Positions 7,328 through 14,177 of a stretch of 15,140 nucleotides of DNA are shown here, one piece after another. The notes below the pieces were generated by a model. The model was not told where the DNA came from and made no database searches. It saw only the letters and a program-made list of their open reading frames with translations. A program made the translations under genes and the position numbers. Source of the stretch: an uncultured Lachnospiraceae bacterium (GTDB lineage: Bacteria; Bacillota_A; Clostridia; Lachnospirales; Lachnospiraceae); NCBI GenBank assembly GCA_902773195.1, contig CACYDL010000133.1, positions 1 to 15,140 on the forward strand, written 5' to 3'. The stretch's first letter is position 1. Every line of letters begins with the position of its first letter.

Positions 7328-8761
7328 TCAGAAAACCATCTTCAGGATTCTCTTCAGCCTGCCGCGCATCCGGTAGGCGGCCGCCCCGAGAAGCAGCAGG
7401 TAGGCCGCGCACACCCCGTATCTGACCGGCCTGTTCCGGTAGAGCAGGGTGCACAGAATCATAAACGCGCTCTCCCCTGCCAGCCAGGAAAACAGGAAGC
7501 GGTTGTCGTAGAGCTTTCCGAACCCGATCCGCCGGCAGCCGAAGTAGTGGAAGAACATGAGGCAGACGTAGGAGAACCACGTCGTATAGGCCGCCGCCAC
7601 AAAGCCGAACTTCGGTATGAAAATGAAATTGAGCACGATATTGACGAGGGCCGCCGTCATGGTGCCGGCGGATACCAGCCGGCTCTTTTTCATGTAGTTC
7701 TCGACGTTTACATAATTCGTGTAGAGAAACCGCGCCCCGCAGCCGACAAAGACCGGCGGAAGCATATAGCTGGTCTGGGCGTACTTCTTCCCTCCCATGA
7801 TCCTCAGGATCTCCGGCGCCGCGAGCATGATGCCGGCCAGGACCAGGCTGAAGCAGGCGACGTACCAGCGGTTGATCCGGCGGATCTTCTCGTAGGACTT
7901 CGTCTCGAGGTTGTCATAGAGCCACGGGGACATGGCCTGGTTCACGGAATCCGACAGCACCGTCACGATCATGGCGCAGCTGTAGCCGACGGTGTAGACC
8001 GCCGACTCCTCGGTGCTTCTGAGCTTTCTCACCATGATGCGGTCCGACGTACCGAGAATGTTCATGGACAGATGGTGGATGATCAGCGGCCCGGAGTAGG
8101 TCAGGGCGTACCGGATATAGTCCTTCCTGACGGTTCTCCCCTTGAGCAGCGTATAGAACCAGATGGTCGCGTTTACGGCGATCAGCGGGACGTCGTAGCC
8201 GATGATCCTGCCGAAGACCCTGTCCTCGAACACGTTCAGCATCAGCAGCGCGCCGGTGATCGACAGCAGGGAGGAGCCGATGGTGATGGTGATGGCCAGC
8301 CTGTACCTCAGGTTAACCCGGTTCATCACCTGGAAGATGTTGAGCGCGGGGGCGAAAAACAGGTACAGGAACATCACGTTCACGTAGCGGAACGGCATGT
8401 TGAAGGCGATTTCGACCTGGCTGTGGAAGATCAGCACCACGATGTAGCAGAGCATCGTGAAGGTGGAGCCGCACACGATGATGGACGAGAGATACTCGTC
8501 GATCGTCTGCCGGAATTCCAGCCTGGCCTTGTTGACGGAGGTATAGAGCTCCAGCGTCATCAGCACGACGAGAAGCGACTGCCAGTTGATGAAGTTCCCG
8601 TAGTCGCCGTATTCCGTCGTCGTCATGATCCTGGTGAAAATCGGCGTAGCGATAAAGACCAGGCCCTTGTTGATGAAGTTGCCGACCGTGTACCAGAGCC
8701 CCGCCTTCAGCGCCAGGGCGTCACGGCTTGAATTGGATCGTCTGCCTCTGAATTTTAGCAT
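7328..8761 (-). CDS. Polysaccharide flippase (Wzx/PST family, MOP superfamily)
   Basis: This 477-residue, strongly hydrophobic protein has about a dozen predicted membrane helices. They begin with the characteristic KAGLWYTVGNFINKGLVFIA (19-38) and the TPIFTRIMTTTEYGDYG segment (39-55) typical of polysaccharide-biosynthesis flippases. A cytoplasmic basic stretch near 280-300 (ETKSYEKIRRINRWY) and a basic C-terminus (MRGRLKRILKMVF) follow the usual pattern. Such proteins move undecaprenyl-linked oligosaccharides across the membrane. No glycosyltransferase, Wzy or chain-length gene lies in the window, so its substrate cannot be guessed. The ATG at 8761 lacks an ideal ribosome site (GGGGAG is 13 bases away, AGG two bases away), but the family-like N-terminus fits. 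It has its own promoter upstream. Confidence 0.9.
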   Translation of the reverse strand: MLKFRGRRSNSSRDALALKAGLWYTVGNFINKGLVFIATPIFTRIMTTTEYGDYGNFINWQSLLVVLMTLELYTSVNKARLEFRQTIDEYLSSIIVCGSTFTMLCYIVVLIFHSQVEIAFNMPFRYVNVMFLYLFFAPALNIFQVMNRVNLRYRLAITITIGSSLLSITGALLMLNVFEDRVFGRIIGYDVPLIAVNATIWFYTLLKGRTVRKDYIRYALTYSGPLIIHHLSMNILGTSDRIMVRKLRSTEESAVYTVGYSCAMIVTVLSDSVNQAMSPWLYDNLETKSYEKIRRINRWYVACFSLVLAGIMLAAPEILRIMGGKKYAQTSYMLPPVFVGCGARFLYTNYVNVENYMKKSRLVSAGTMTAALVNIVLNFIFIPKFGFVAAAYTTWFSYVCLMFFHYFGCRRIGFGKLYDNRFLFSWLAGESAFMILCTLLYRNRPVRYGVCAAYLLLLGAAAYRMRGRLKRILKMVF

Positions 8762-8877
8762 ACCTGTATTTCAGCTCCCCGGCGCGCCGACGTCCCGTTT
8801 TCCCGGGATCCGCCCGCCGCGAAGCGCCTCTGCTCCTTATTTCCGTCCGGCGCGCGTCCGGAACGATCGTATGCGAA

Positions 8878-8911
8878 ACGGGACGTGAAGAGGGTTCCTC
8901 TCACATCCCGT
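8878..8911 (-). promoter_or_regulatory. Stem-loop at the 5' end of the flippase leader
   Basis: The arms 8897-8911 and 8878-8893 pair over about 15 bp with one mismatch and one bulge around a three-base loop. The predicted transcription start (about 8909) lies at its edge, so the mRNA would begin with this hairpin. Only three U residues follow it, so it is a poor intrinsic terminator, though it could serve bioY weakly. Its 3' arm can alternatively pair with 8790-8800 further down the leader over 11 perfect bases. Confidence 0.55.
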
Positions 8912-8915
8912 CGCT

Positions 8916-8944
8916 ATTGTAACATATCATAACATCCAGGTCAA
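8916..8944 (-). promoter_or_regulatory. Promoter of the flippase gene
   Basis: The minus strand shows TTGACC (-35, 8939-8944), a 17-base spacer and TACAAT (-10, 8916-8921) preceded by the TGn extension. Start is predicted near 8909, leaving a leader of about 148 bases. It lies 16 bases after the bioY stop codon. Confidence 0.7.
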
Positions 8945-8960
8945 AACCTGATAAAAGGGC

Positions 8961-9512
8961 TCATTTCTTCGTACCGGTCACGCCTGCCCGGGCCAGCGCC
9001 TTCCGAAGAACCGGCCCCAGCAGCGCGGCGCAGACAATCTTGGCGAGATCCACGCCGATGAAGGGGATCACGCCCGCGGCCAGCGCAGCCTTCAGGGACA
9101 TCCCCGCGGCGTGGGCGAGCCAGAGCGTCCCGAGGACGTAGAGCACCGCCGTGCCCAGAATCATGCCCGCCACGGAAAGCAGGATGCCGAAACCGGCTTT
9201 CTCCACAAACCATCCGCCGATGAGCGCGAGCAGAAGGTAGCCGATCAGATAGCCTCCGGTGGGACCCAGCAGCTTCCCGGGGCCCCCCGAAAATCCCGAG
9301 AACACCGGGAGTCCCGCCAGGCCGATCAGCAGGTAGAGCGCGACGGCCGCGAGGGACTTTTTCATCCCCAGGATGTAGAGCATCAGGCAGATGACGAACG
9401 TCGCCAGCGACACGGGAACCGGGCCGATCGGTATCGACAGCGGCCCCAGGACGCAGAGAACGGCGGCGCACACCGCCGTGAGAACCATGGATTTCAGTCT
9501 GTTGTCAGTCAT
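8961..9512 (-). CDS. bioY: BioY biotin transporter substrate-binding (S) component
   Basis: This 183-residue membrane protein carries the BioY signatures: IGPVPVSLATF (29-39) and the long glycine-rich GGPGKLLGPTGGYLIGY (76-92). It also has about six hydrophobic helices and PFIGVDLAKI (150-159) near the C-terminus. BioY binds biotin in the membrane and normally works with an ECF energising module (EcfA/EcfA'/EcfT), not encoded here. The ATG at 9512 is chosen because it has GGGAGG eight bases upstream. A longer frame from 9578 would begin upstream of the predicted transcription start and inside the operator. Regulation is visible: the promoter is overlaid by a BirA-type operator, so biotin repletion should shut it off. 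It lies just downstream of birA on the same strand. Confidence 0.95.
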   Translation of the reverse strand: MTDNRLKSMVLTAVCAAVLCVLGPLSIPIGPVPVSLATFVICLMLYILGMKKSLAAVALYLLIGLAGLPVFSGFSGGPGKLLGPTGGYLIGYLLLALIGGWFVEKAGFGILLSVAGMILGTAVLYVLGTLWLAHAAGMSLKAALAAGVIPFIGVDLAKIVCAALLGPVLRKALARAGVTGTKK

Positions 9513-9520
9513 TTCAATAT

Positions 9521-9526
9521 CCTCCC
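9521..9526 (-). promoter_or_regulatory. Ribosome binding site deciding the bioY start
   Basis: GGGAGG lies 8 bases before the ATG at 9512, within the short leader (about 31 bases) of the predicted bioY transcript. Confidence 0.8.
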
Positions 9527-9549
9527 TCAGATCGTTCAGACTCAGAGGG

Positions 9550-9578
9550 AGTATAGACCGAGGGAAGAGAATTGTCAA
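9550..9578 (-). promoter_or_regulatory. bioY promoter
   Basis: TTGACA (-35, 9573-9578), a 17-base spacer and TATACT (-10, 9550-9555) form a near-consensus sigma-A promoter on the minus strand, with start near 9543. The -35 hexamer is wholly inside one half of the BirA-type inverted repeat, so bound repressor would exclude RNA polymerase. Confidence 0.88.
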
Positions 9579-9604
9579 CCTTAAAAATATTTCAGGTTGA
9601 CAAT
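9571..9604. promoter_or_regulatory. BirA-type operator (biotin box)
   Basis: A perfect inverted repeat, ATTGTCAACC (9571-9580) and GGTTGACAAT (9595-9604), separated by a 14-base AT-rich spacer. This matches the known BirA operator layout, TTGTnAACC, about 14-16 bases, GGTTnACAA, with C/G at the variable position. One half covers the bioY -35 box; the other encodes the last codons of birA (Leu-Ser-Thr), whose TGA stop (9592-9594) is in the spacer. Confidence 0.88.
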
Positions 9605-10446
9605 TTGCCGTCCTGCTCCGCCCTTATGACGAAGCGGTCGTATTCGGCCAGAAGGTCCTCCCGTGTTTTTCCGGAAAATCCCGTCAGAAGCTCATTGATG
9701 AGACGGGCGATGATTCTGTTCCGGGAGACGGTCTCCCCGCCCTTCGGGAAGAGGGCCCCCGCCCTCTCCCGCAGCTCCTCCGTGAGGCGGGACGCGTCCA
9801 GGGTGTAATTGATCCCGACGCCCACCACGATCCACTGGAGCTCCCCGCTCTCGAAGTCGGCTCCCGATTCCGTGAGAATGCCGCAGACCTTCTTTCCCGC
9901 GATATAGATATCGTTGACCGGCCGGATGCCTGCCTCGAGGCCGGCGGCCGAGAGGGTCCTGATGACGGACACGGCGGCGTGGGCCGTCACGGCTTTGGGA
10001 TCCGCGCAGGGAAAACAGTCCGGGAGCAGGAGGGCGCTGAGGTAGATGCCGCCGCTCGGGGAATAGAAATCCCGGTTCTTTCTCCCCTTCCCTCCGGTCT
10101 GGGCGTCCGCGATCACGCATGTGCCGTGGGGCGCTCCCCGGAGGGCCATCTCCTTGGCCGTGCGGTTCGTCGACACGAGGGTCGGGTAAATGAAGATCTT
10201 CTCCGGGTCGACCCCCTCCGCCAGATAAGGCATGAGGCCCTCGACGGACAGGACGTCGCTTTCGCCGGCGAGACGGTAGCCGCGCCTCGTCACGGCCTCG
10301 ATCCGGTAGCCCTCGCTCCGCAGGGCGCCGACGGCCTTCCAGACGGCGTTTCTCGATATTCCCAGCCCCCCGGCGATCTCCTCGCCGGACAGGAAGATCC
10401 CCCTGTTTGCCTCCAGCAGGGCAAGTATGGCGTGTTTTGAATTCAT
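9592..10446 (-). CDS. birA: Bifunctional biotin--protein ligase / biotin operon repressor, short C-terminus
   Basis: This 284-residue protein activates biotin as biotinyl-AMP and transfers it to carboxylase lysines; holo-BirA also represses biotin genes. An N-terminal winged helix-turn-helix is clear (about 4-60, with LGISRNAVWKAV at 28-39), which makes it a regulator. The ligase domain has STN (92-94), TGGKGRKNRDFYSPSGGIYL (117-136), PVNDIYIAGKKVCGIL (176-191) and VVGVGIN (207-213). It ends at EYDRFVIRAEQDGKLST, apparently without the roughly 45-residue SH3-like C-terminal domain of B. subtilis and E. coli BirA (about 320 residues). The ATG at 10446 overlaps the stop of the dihydrouridine synthase gene as ATGA; the 70-residue upstream extension of the frame reads through that gene and is not BirA-like. 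The 3' end doubles as operator DNA for bioY. Confidence 0.92.
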   Translation of the reverse strand: MNSKHAILALLEANRGIFLSGEEIAGGLGISRNAVWKAVGALRSEGYRIEAVTRRGYRLAGESDVLSVEGLMPYLAEGVDPEKIFIYPTLVSTNRTAKEMALRGAPHGTCVIADAQTGGKGRKNRDFYSPSGGIYLSALLLPDCFPCADPKAVTAHAAVSVIRTLSAAGLEAGIRPVNDIYIAGKKVCGILTESGADFESGELQWIVVGVGINYTLDASRLTEELRERAGALFPKGGETVSRNRIIARLINELLTGFSGKTREDLLAEYDRFVIRAEQDGKLST

Positions 10447-11468
10447 GGCATGTACCGGTTCGTCCTTTCCCCGGGAGGAAGAATGCCGCAGGACGCGAAC
10501 AGGTCGTCCACGGCGGCCCTGTACTCTCTCTCCTTCCGGGCTTTCCGGATTTTCTTCAGATGCTTCTCCCCGTCCCGGAACAGGGGGCCCATATAGTGCC
10601 AGAGCTCCTTCATCTTTCCGATGACGCCGGAGAACTCCGGTATGTCGGAGAGCCACAGCTGAAGGATTCTGTCGTGGTAGCGCCTGAGTTCCTCCGCCCC
10701 GAAGGGATCCCCGCCCCGAAGCTCTCCCGCCAGGGAAGGATTCATGAGCAGCCCTCTTCCGATCATCACCCCGTCCAGTCCGGGATAGCGCCCGAGCAGC
10801 TCCTGCACGCCGGCCGCCGTCACCAGATCCCCGTTGTACACCAGCGGATGGGGACAGCTCTCGTAAAACAGAGAAAACACGTCCATTCGCGGACTTCCTC
10901 CGTAGTAGTCCGTCCGCAGCCTCGGGTGGACGATGACGCGGCAGAAGGGATACCTCCCCACGACGGCGGCGATTCCCGCCGCCTCCTCCTCCGACTCAAA
11001 GCCGATTCTCGTCTTGACCGACACGCGGGGCGCGGAAGCCCCGCTCATTCCTTCGAACACCCTGTCGAAGAAGCGGTCCAGCCGCTCCGGATCCCTCAGG
11101 AAGCCGGCCCCTTTTCCGTGCGTCACGACGGTGGGCGAGGGACAGCCCAGGTTGAAATTGACCTCGGGATACCCCAGGGCCCCGATCTCCCCCGCCGCCC
11201 AGAGAAACGCGTCGGCGTCGTTGGTGAGGATCTGGGGCACGGCGGAGAGGCCCTCGTTGTGGGAGGGATCGATCTCCTTTTTCTCCCTGGTCTTGAAGGA
11301 ATGGGTGCTGTTGGCGGCGATAAAGGGCGTGTAGTAACGGCTGATGCCCGGAAAGGCTTCCGCGTGGGCACGGCGCAGCGGCCATCCCGTGATTCCCTCC
11401 ATCGGCGCGAATTCACAGGATACGGGTCGTTTTTCTTCTGTTCTCACGGCAGTTTCCGCTTTCCTCAT
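10443..11468 (-). CDS. tRNA-dihydrouridine synthase (Dus family)
   Basis: This 341-residue flavoenzyme family reduces specific uridines of tRNA to dihydrouridine with FMN and NADPH. Motifs seen are FAPMEGIT (20-27), FNLGCPSP with the catalytic Cys109, GKGAGFLRDP (118-127), VSVKTRIGF (149-157, Lys152) and VIVHPRLRTDYYGG (178-191, His181). YNGDL (211-215) and MIGRGLLMNPSL (235-246) follow; the last two bind the FMN phosphate. Which Dus subtype it is cannot be told from motifs. The ATG has GGAGGAG close upstream. The gene ends in an ATGA overlap with birA, which suggests translational coupling, so this housekeeping promoter probably supplies birA expression. It is transcribed divergently from glgC. 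Confidence 0.92.
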   Translation of the reverse strand: MRKAETAVRTEEKRPVSCEFAPMEGITGWPLRRAHAEAFPGISRYYTPFIAANSTHSFKTREKKEIDPSHNEGLSAVPQILTNDADAFLWAAGEIGALGYPEVNFNLGCPSPTVVTHGKGAGFLRDPERLDRFFDRVFEGMSGASAPRVSVKTRIGFESEEEAAGIAAVVGRYPFCRVIVHPRLRTDYYGGSPRMDVFSLFYESCPHPLVYNGDLVTAAGVQELLGRYPGLDGVMIGRGLLMNPSLAGELRGGDPFGAEELRRYHDRILQLWLSDIPEFSGVIGKMKELWHYMGPLFRDGEKHLKKIRKARKEREYRAAVDDLFASCGILPPGERTNRYMP

Positions 11469-11519
11469 CTTCTCCTCCGGGGCCGCGCAGCCACAAGGCC
11501 GCGGTCCTGTCTGCCCTGC

Positions 11520-11528
11520 ATTTTATCA
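11520..11528 (-). promoter_or_regulatory. Probable promoter of the dus-birA operon
   Basis: The minus strand reads TGATAAAAT, an extended -10 (five of six matches to TATAAT plus TGn). The -35 position is weak (TTATGC at 17 bases). Start would be near 11513, about 45 bases before the dus ATG. No other candidate is better in this gap. Confidence 0.5.
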
Positions 11529-11608
11529 CATACGGCGCCCGCGCATAAACGCCGATTTCACCGCGCCGTCAAAATCGCCCAGTTGACAAGTTCTTTTTCG
11601 CTATATCC

Positions 11609-11637
11609 TTGTGGATTTCTTCTCGGTTTAGTATAAT
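11609..11637 (+). promoter_or_regulatory. Promoter of the glgCD operon
   Basis: TTGTGG (-35, 11609-11614), a 17-base spacer and a perfect TATAAT (-10, 11632-11637) on the plus strand; start near 11644. The leader to the glgC ATG is about 96 bases and contains two stem-loops. Confidence 0.75.
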
Positions 11638-11648
11638 GATAGCATCAG

Positions 11649-11667
11649 TGCACATGGAAAATGTGCA
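11649..11667 (+). promoter_or_regulatory. First leader stem-loop of glgC (AUGGA in loop)
   Basis: TGCACAT and ATGTGCA form a perfect 7-bp stem around the loop GGAAA, starting about five bases after the predicted transcription start. The stem-loop presents AUGGA at 11654-11658, the ANGGA pattern recognised by CsrA/RsmA proteins. This is inference only. Confidence 0.55.
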
Positions 11668-11683
11668 TCATTTCATCCAGACG

Positions 11684-11721
11684 TCCGGAAATACTGTCAG
11701 ATGCGTGAAAGTATCTCCGGA
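11684..11721 (+). promoter_or_regulatory. Second leader stem-loop of glgC
   Basis: Arms 11684-11695 and 11710-11721 pair over 12 positions with a single mismatch around a 14-base loop. The loop holds the in-frame ATG at 11701, which is not used as a start on this reading. The hairpin ends six bases before the ribosome site. Confidence 0.6.
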
Positions 11722-11726
11722 TTCAC

Positions 11727-11734
11727 AAGGGAGG
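11727..11734 (+). promoter_or_regulatory. Ribosome binding site deciding the glgC start
   Basis: AAGGGAGG lies five bases before the ATG at 11740. The in-frame ATG at 11701 has no such site and sits in a hairpin loop. The sequence AGGGA within it (11728-11732) also fits the ANGGA pattern. Confidence 0.85.
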
Positions 11735-11739
11735 TAACT

Positions 11740-12879
11740 ATGAGTCAGAGCAACATGTTAGCTATGATCCTGGCCGGCGGCCGGGGCAGCCGCCTGAAGG
11801 ACCTGACCAACAAAGTGGCCAAGCCTGCGGTATCGTTCGGCGGCAAGTATCGGATCATCGATTTCCCGCTCAGCAACTGCGCGAACAGCGGCATCGACGT
11901 CGTCGGCGTTCTCACCCAGTACGAATCCGTTCTTCTCAACAGCTACGTCGCCGCGGGAAGACGCTGGGGACTTGACACCAAGGACAGCGGTGTTTTCGTT
12001 CTGCCCCCGCGCGAAAAAGCGGATGAGGGATTCAACGTATACCGCGGCACCGCGGACGCCATCTCCCAGAATATCGATTTCATCGACAGCTACGGCCCGG
12101 AATATCTTCTTGTCCTCTCGGGAGACCACATCTACAAGATGGACTACGACAAGATGCTCGATTACCACAAGGCCAACAACGCGGATCTCACCGTCGGCGT
12201 GCGGCCGGTGGAATGGAGCGAGGCCAGCCGTTTCGGCATCATGAACACGGACGAGGAAGGCCACATCGTCGAATTCGAGGAGAAGCCGAAGAATCCGAAG
12301 AGCAACCTCGCCTCCATGGGCATCTACATCTTCACCTGGAAGTCGCTGCGCCGGGTTCTCGTCGCCGATATGAAGGATCCCAACTCCAGCCACGACTTCG
12401 GAAACGACGTCATACCGAATTTCCTCAGCTCCGGAAAGACGCTGGTCGCCTATAAATTCGAGGACTACTGGAAGGACGTCGGCACCATCGATTCCCTCTG
12501 GGAGGCCAACATGGACCTGCTCGGCAAGAAGAGCGAGCTGAACCTCAACGACGTCTCTTGGAAGATCTACACGGACGACGCCTCCACCCTGCCGCAGCAC
12601 ATCGGTCCCGAAGCGGTGATCGACTGCGCCTACATCACGCAGGGCTGCGCGGTGGAAGGAGAGGTCCACAACTCCGTGCTCTTTACGGGAGCCATCGTCG
12701 GCAAGGGAGCCGTCGTGACGGATTCGGTTCTCATGCCGGGCGTATTCGTCGATGAAGGCGCCCGCGTCACCCGGGCTCTCGTCGCGGACGGCGTCAAGAT
12801 CGGTAAGGGCGCTGTCGTCGGCAGCAGCGACAGCGAGAATATCCTTCTCGTAGCAAAACGTGTGAAGGGGGAAGAATAA
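11740..12879 (+). CDS. glgC: Glucose-1-phosphate adenylyltransferase, catalytic subunit
   Basis: The 379-residue enzyme makes ADP-glucose from ATP and glucose-1-phosphate, the committed step of bacterial glycogen synthesis. The nucleotidyltransferase domain has LAGGRGSRL (11-19), [19 protein letters not shown] (28-46), YRGTADAI (101-108), the metal-binding [10 protein letters not shown] (Asp129), FEEKP (179-183, Lys182 for sugar phosphate) and [16 protein letters not shown] (242-257). The C-terminal third is a left-handed beta-helix of hexapeptide repeats (about 290-365, for example VGKGAVV). The start at 11740 follows a strong AAGGGAGG site; a longer frame from 11701 adds 13 residues not typical of the family. 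glgD follows after a single base, so the two subunits are co-translated. A structured leader precedes it. Confidence 0.96.
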   Translation: MSQSNMLAMILAGGRGSRLKDLTNKVAKPAVSFGGKYRIIDFPLSNCANSGIDVVGVLTQYESVLLNSYVAAGRRWGLDTKDSGVFVLPPREKADEGFNVYRGTADAISQNIDFIDSYGPEYLLVLSGDHIYKMDYDKMLDYHKANNADLTVGVRPVEWSEASRFGIMNTDEEGHIVEFEEKPKNPKSNLASMGIYIFTWKSLRRVLVADMKDPNSSHDFGNDVIPNFLSSGKTLVAYKFEDYWKDVGTIDSLWEANMDLLGKKSELNLNDVSWKIYTDDASTLPQHIGPEAVIDCAYITQGCAVEGEVHNSVLFTGAIVGKGAVVTDSVLMPGVFVDEGARVTRALVADGVKIGKGAVVGSSDSENILLVAKRVKGEE

Positions 12880-12880
12880 G

Positions 12881-13996
12881 ATGGCAAAAGCATTCGGAAT
12901 TATCACGTCTCCGTCCAATCGGTTCAGGGTTGAGGGGCTCCAGGATTACCGTCCTGCCGGCTCGTTCTCATTTGCAGGAAGATTCCGTCTCATCGACTTC
13001 CCGGTCTCCAATATGAGCAACAGCGGCATCGACCGCATTCTCGTCTATATCAGCGGCAACCCGCGGTCCCTCGCGGAGCATCTGGGCACCGGAAACAACT
13101 ACAACATCAACTCGAAGCGCGGCAAGCTTCAGCTGCTCTTCCACGACGAGGGAAATATCAATCCGATCTACAACACGGATATCGCCTGCTTCCTGGAGAG
13201 CCTCTCCATCATCGAGAGGATCCACCAGGAGTACGTCGTGATCGCGCCCAGCAACATGGTCTACGTCATGAACTACAACGACCTTCTCGACAAACACGTC
13301 GAGAGCGGCGCGGATATCTCCATGCTCTATCACAGGGTCGATCCCGACAAGGACCGCTACCTTGGCTGCAATATCCTGAACCTGAACCGCCAGAGAGGCG
13401 TTCTGTCGATCTCGACCAACGACGGCAACGTCAAGGAAAGAAACATCTTCATGGACACCTACGTCATGAAGAAGGATCTGTTCATCGATCTGGTCAAGAA
13501 GGCCAGCTCCGTCTCGTCGATCTACCACTTCTCGCAGATCGTGTCCGACATGTGCGACGAGCTCGACATCCGCGGCATCCATCACAAGGGCTATTTCGCC
13601 GCGATCACGAATTTCAAGAACTATTTCGACGCCTGCCTTGAGCTGACGGACATCGACTACGCCCGGACCCTTCTCCAGAACGACTGGCCGATCTACACCA
13701 GCACGTCGGATTCCTGCCCGACCCAGTATTTCAAGGGATCCCAGGTCAGGAACTCCCTGATCGCCAACGGCTGCAACATCGAGGGCACCGTCGAAAATTC
13801 CGTCTTCGGCCGCGGCATCAACATCGGCAAGGGCGCGGTCGTGAAGAACTGCGTCATCCTCTCCTACGCGGATATCGGCCCCGGCGTCCATCTGGAGAAC
13901 CAGGTGGTGGACAAGTGGGCGAAGATCCGCCGCGTAAAGGAGATTATCGCCACCCCGGACAATCCCGGCTATATCCGAAGGGACGACAACATCTGA
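12881..13996 (+). CDS. glgD: GlgD, non-catalytic ADP-glucose pyrophosphorylase subunit
   Basis: The 371-residue paralogue of GlgC has the same fold but a degraded active site. The glycine-rich loop is replaced by FGIITSPSNRFRVEGLQ (5-21), while GRFRLIDFPVSNMSNSGI (33-50) is kept. The metal Asp of GlgC (SGDHIYK) aligns with Asn125 in PSNMVYVMNY, and the YRGTADAI motif is absent. The beta-helix repeats at the C-terminus (GCNIEGTVENSVFGRGINIG, about 298-317) are intact. In Firmicutes GlgD pairs with GlgC into a more active hetero-oligomer, and that role is inferred here. It begins one base after the glgC stop, with GGGGGA in the end of glgC as its ribosome site. No branching enzyme or synthase gene follows in the window. 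Confidence 0.94.
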   Translation: MAKAFGIITSPSNRFRVEGLQDYRPAGSFSFAGRFRLIDFPVSNMSNSGIDRILVYISGNPRSLAEHLGTGNNYNINSKRGKLQLLFHDEGNINPIYNTDIACFLESLSIIERIHQEYVVIAPSNMVYVMNYNDLLDKHVESGADISMLYHRVDPDKDRYLGCNILNLNRQRGVLSISTNDGNVKERNIFMDTYVMKKDLFIDLVKKASSVSSIYHFSQIVSDMCDELDIRGIHHKGYFAAITNFKNYFDACLELTDIDYARTLLQNDWPIYTSTSDSCPTQYFKGSQVRNSLIANGCNIEGTVENSVFGRGINIGKGAVVKNCVILSYADIGPGVHLENQVVDKWAKIRRVKEIIATPDNPGYIRRDDNI

Positions 13997-14076
13997 GAGG
14001 GCGCTCTCTTCGCGGGCCCGTGCCGCGTAAAAACGGATCCCCGTCCCGGGGAGAAAAAACGATGAACCAAAAAAGC

Positions 14077-14106
14077 GCCGCCCGCCGGAAAACTCCGGCG
14101 GGCGGC
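14077..14106. terminator. Bidirectional intrinsic terminator between glgD and the glycyl-tRNA synthetase gene
   Basis: A perfect 12-bp GC-rich stem (14077-14088 with 14095-14106) and a six-base loop. On the minus strand a TTTTTT run follows two bases after the stem, a strong terminator for the synthetase. On the plus strand only TTTCTC follows, weaker but in place to end glgCD transcripts about 80 bases after glgD. Confidence 0.9.
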
Positions 14107-14177
14107 TTTCTCATGTCCCGTATGTTACAGCGGTTTCAGCCGGCGGGTTCCTTCACCCGGGCCTGCGGCCGTTTCCT

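Noticed and set aside
7244..8731. Long plus-strand open frame (495 codons) antisense to the flippase gene
   Set aside because: Its protein is a His/Asp/Val/Arg-rich string with no family motifs, as expected for the antisense frame of a GC-rich gene; the minus-strand product is a clear membrane transporter.
11582..11590. GTTGACAAG near the glgC promoter resembling a BirA half-site and a -35 box
   Set aside because: There is only one half with no inverted partner at the right distance, and no -10 hexamer lies 16-18 bases downstream of its TTGACA.
11701..11739. Upstream in-frame ATG giving a longer GlgC
   Set aside because: It lacks a ribosome site, lies in a hairpin loop, and the added residues are not typical of GlgC, while the ATG at 11740 has a near-ideal site.
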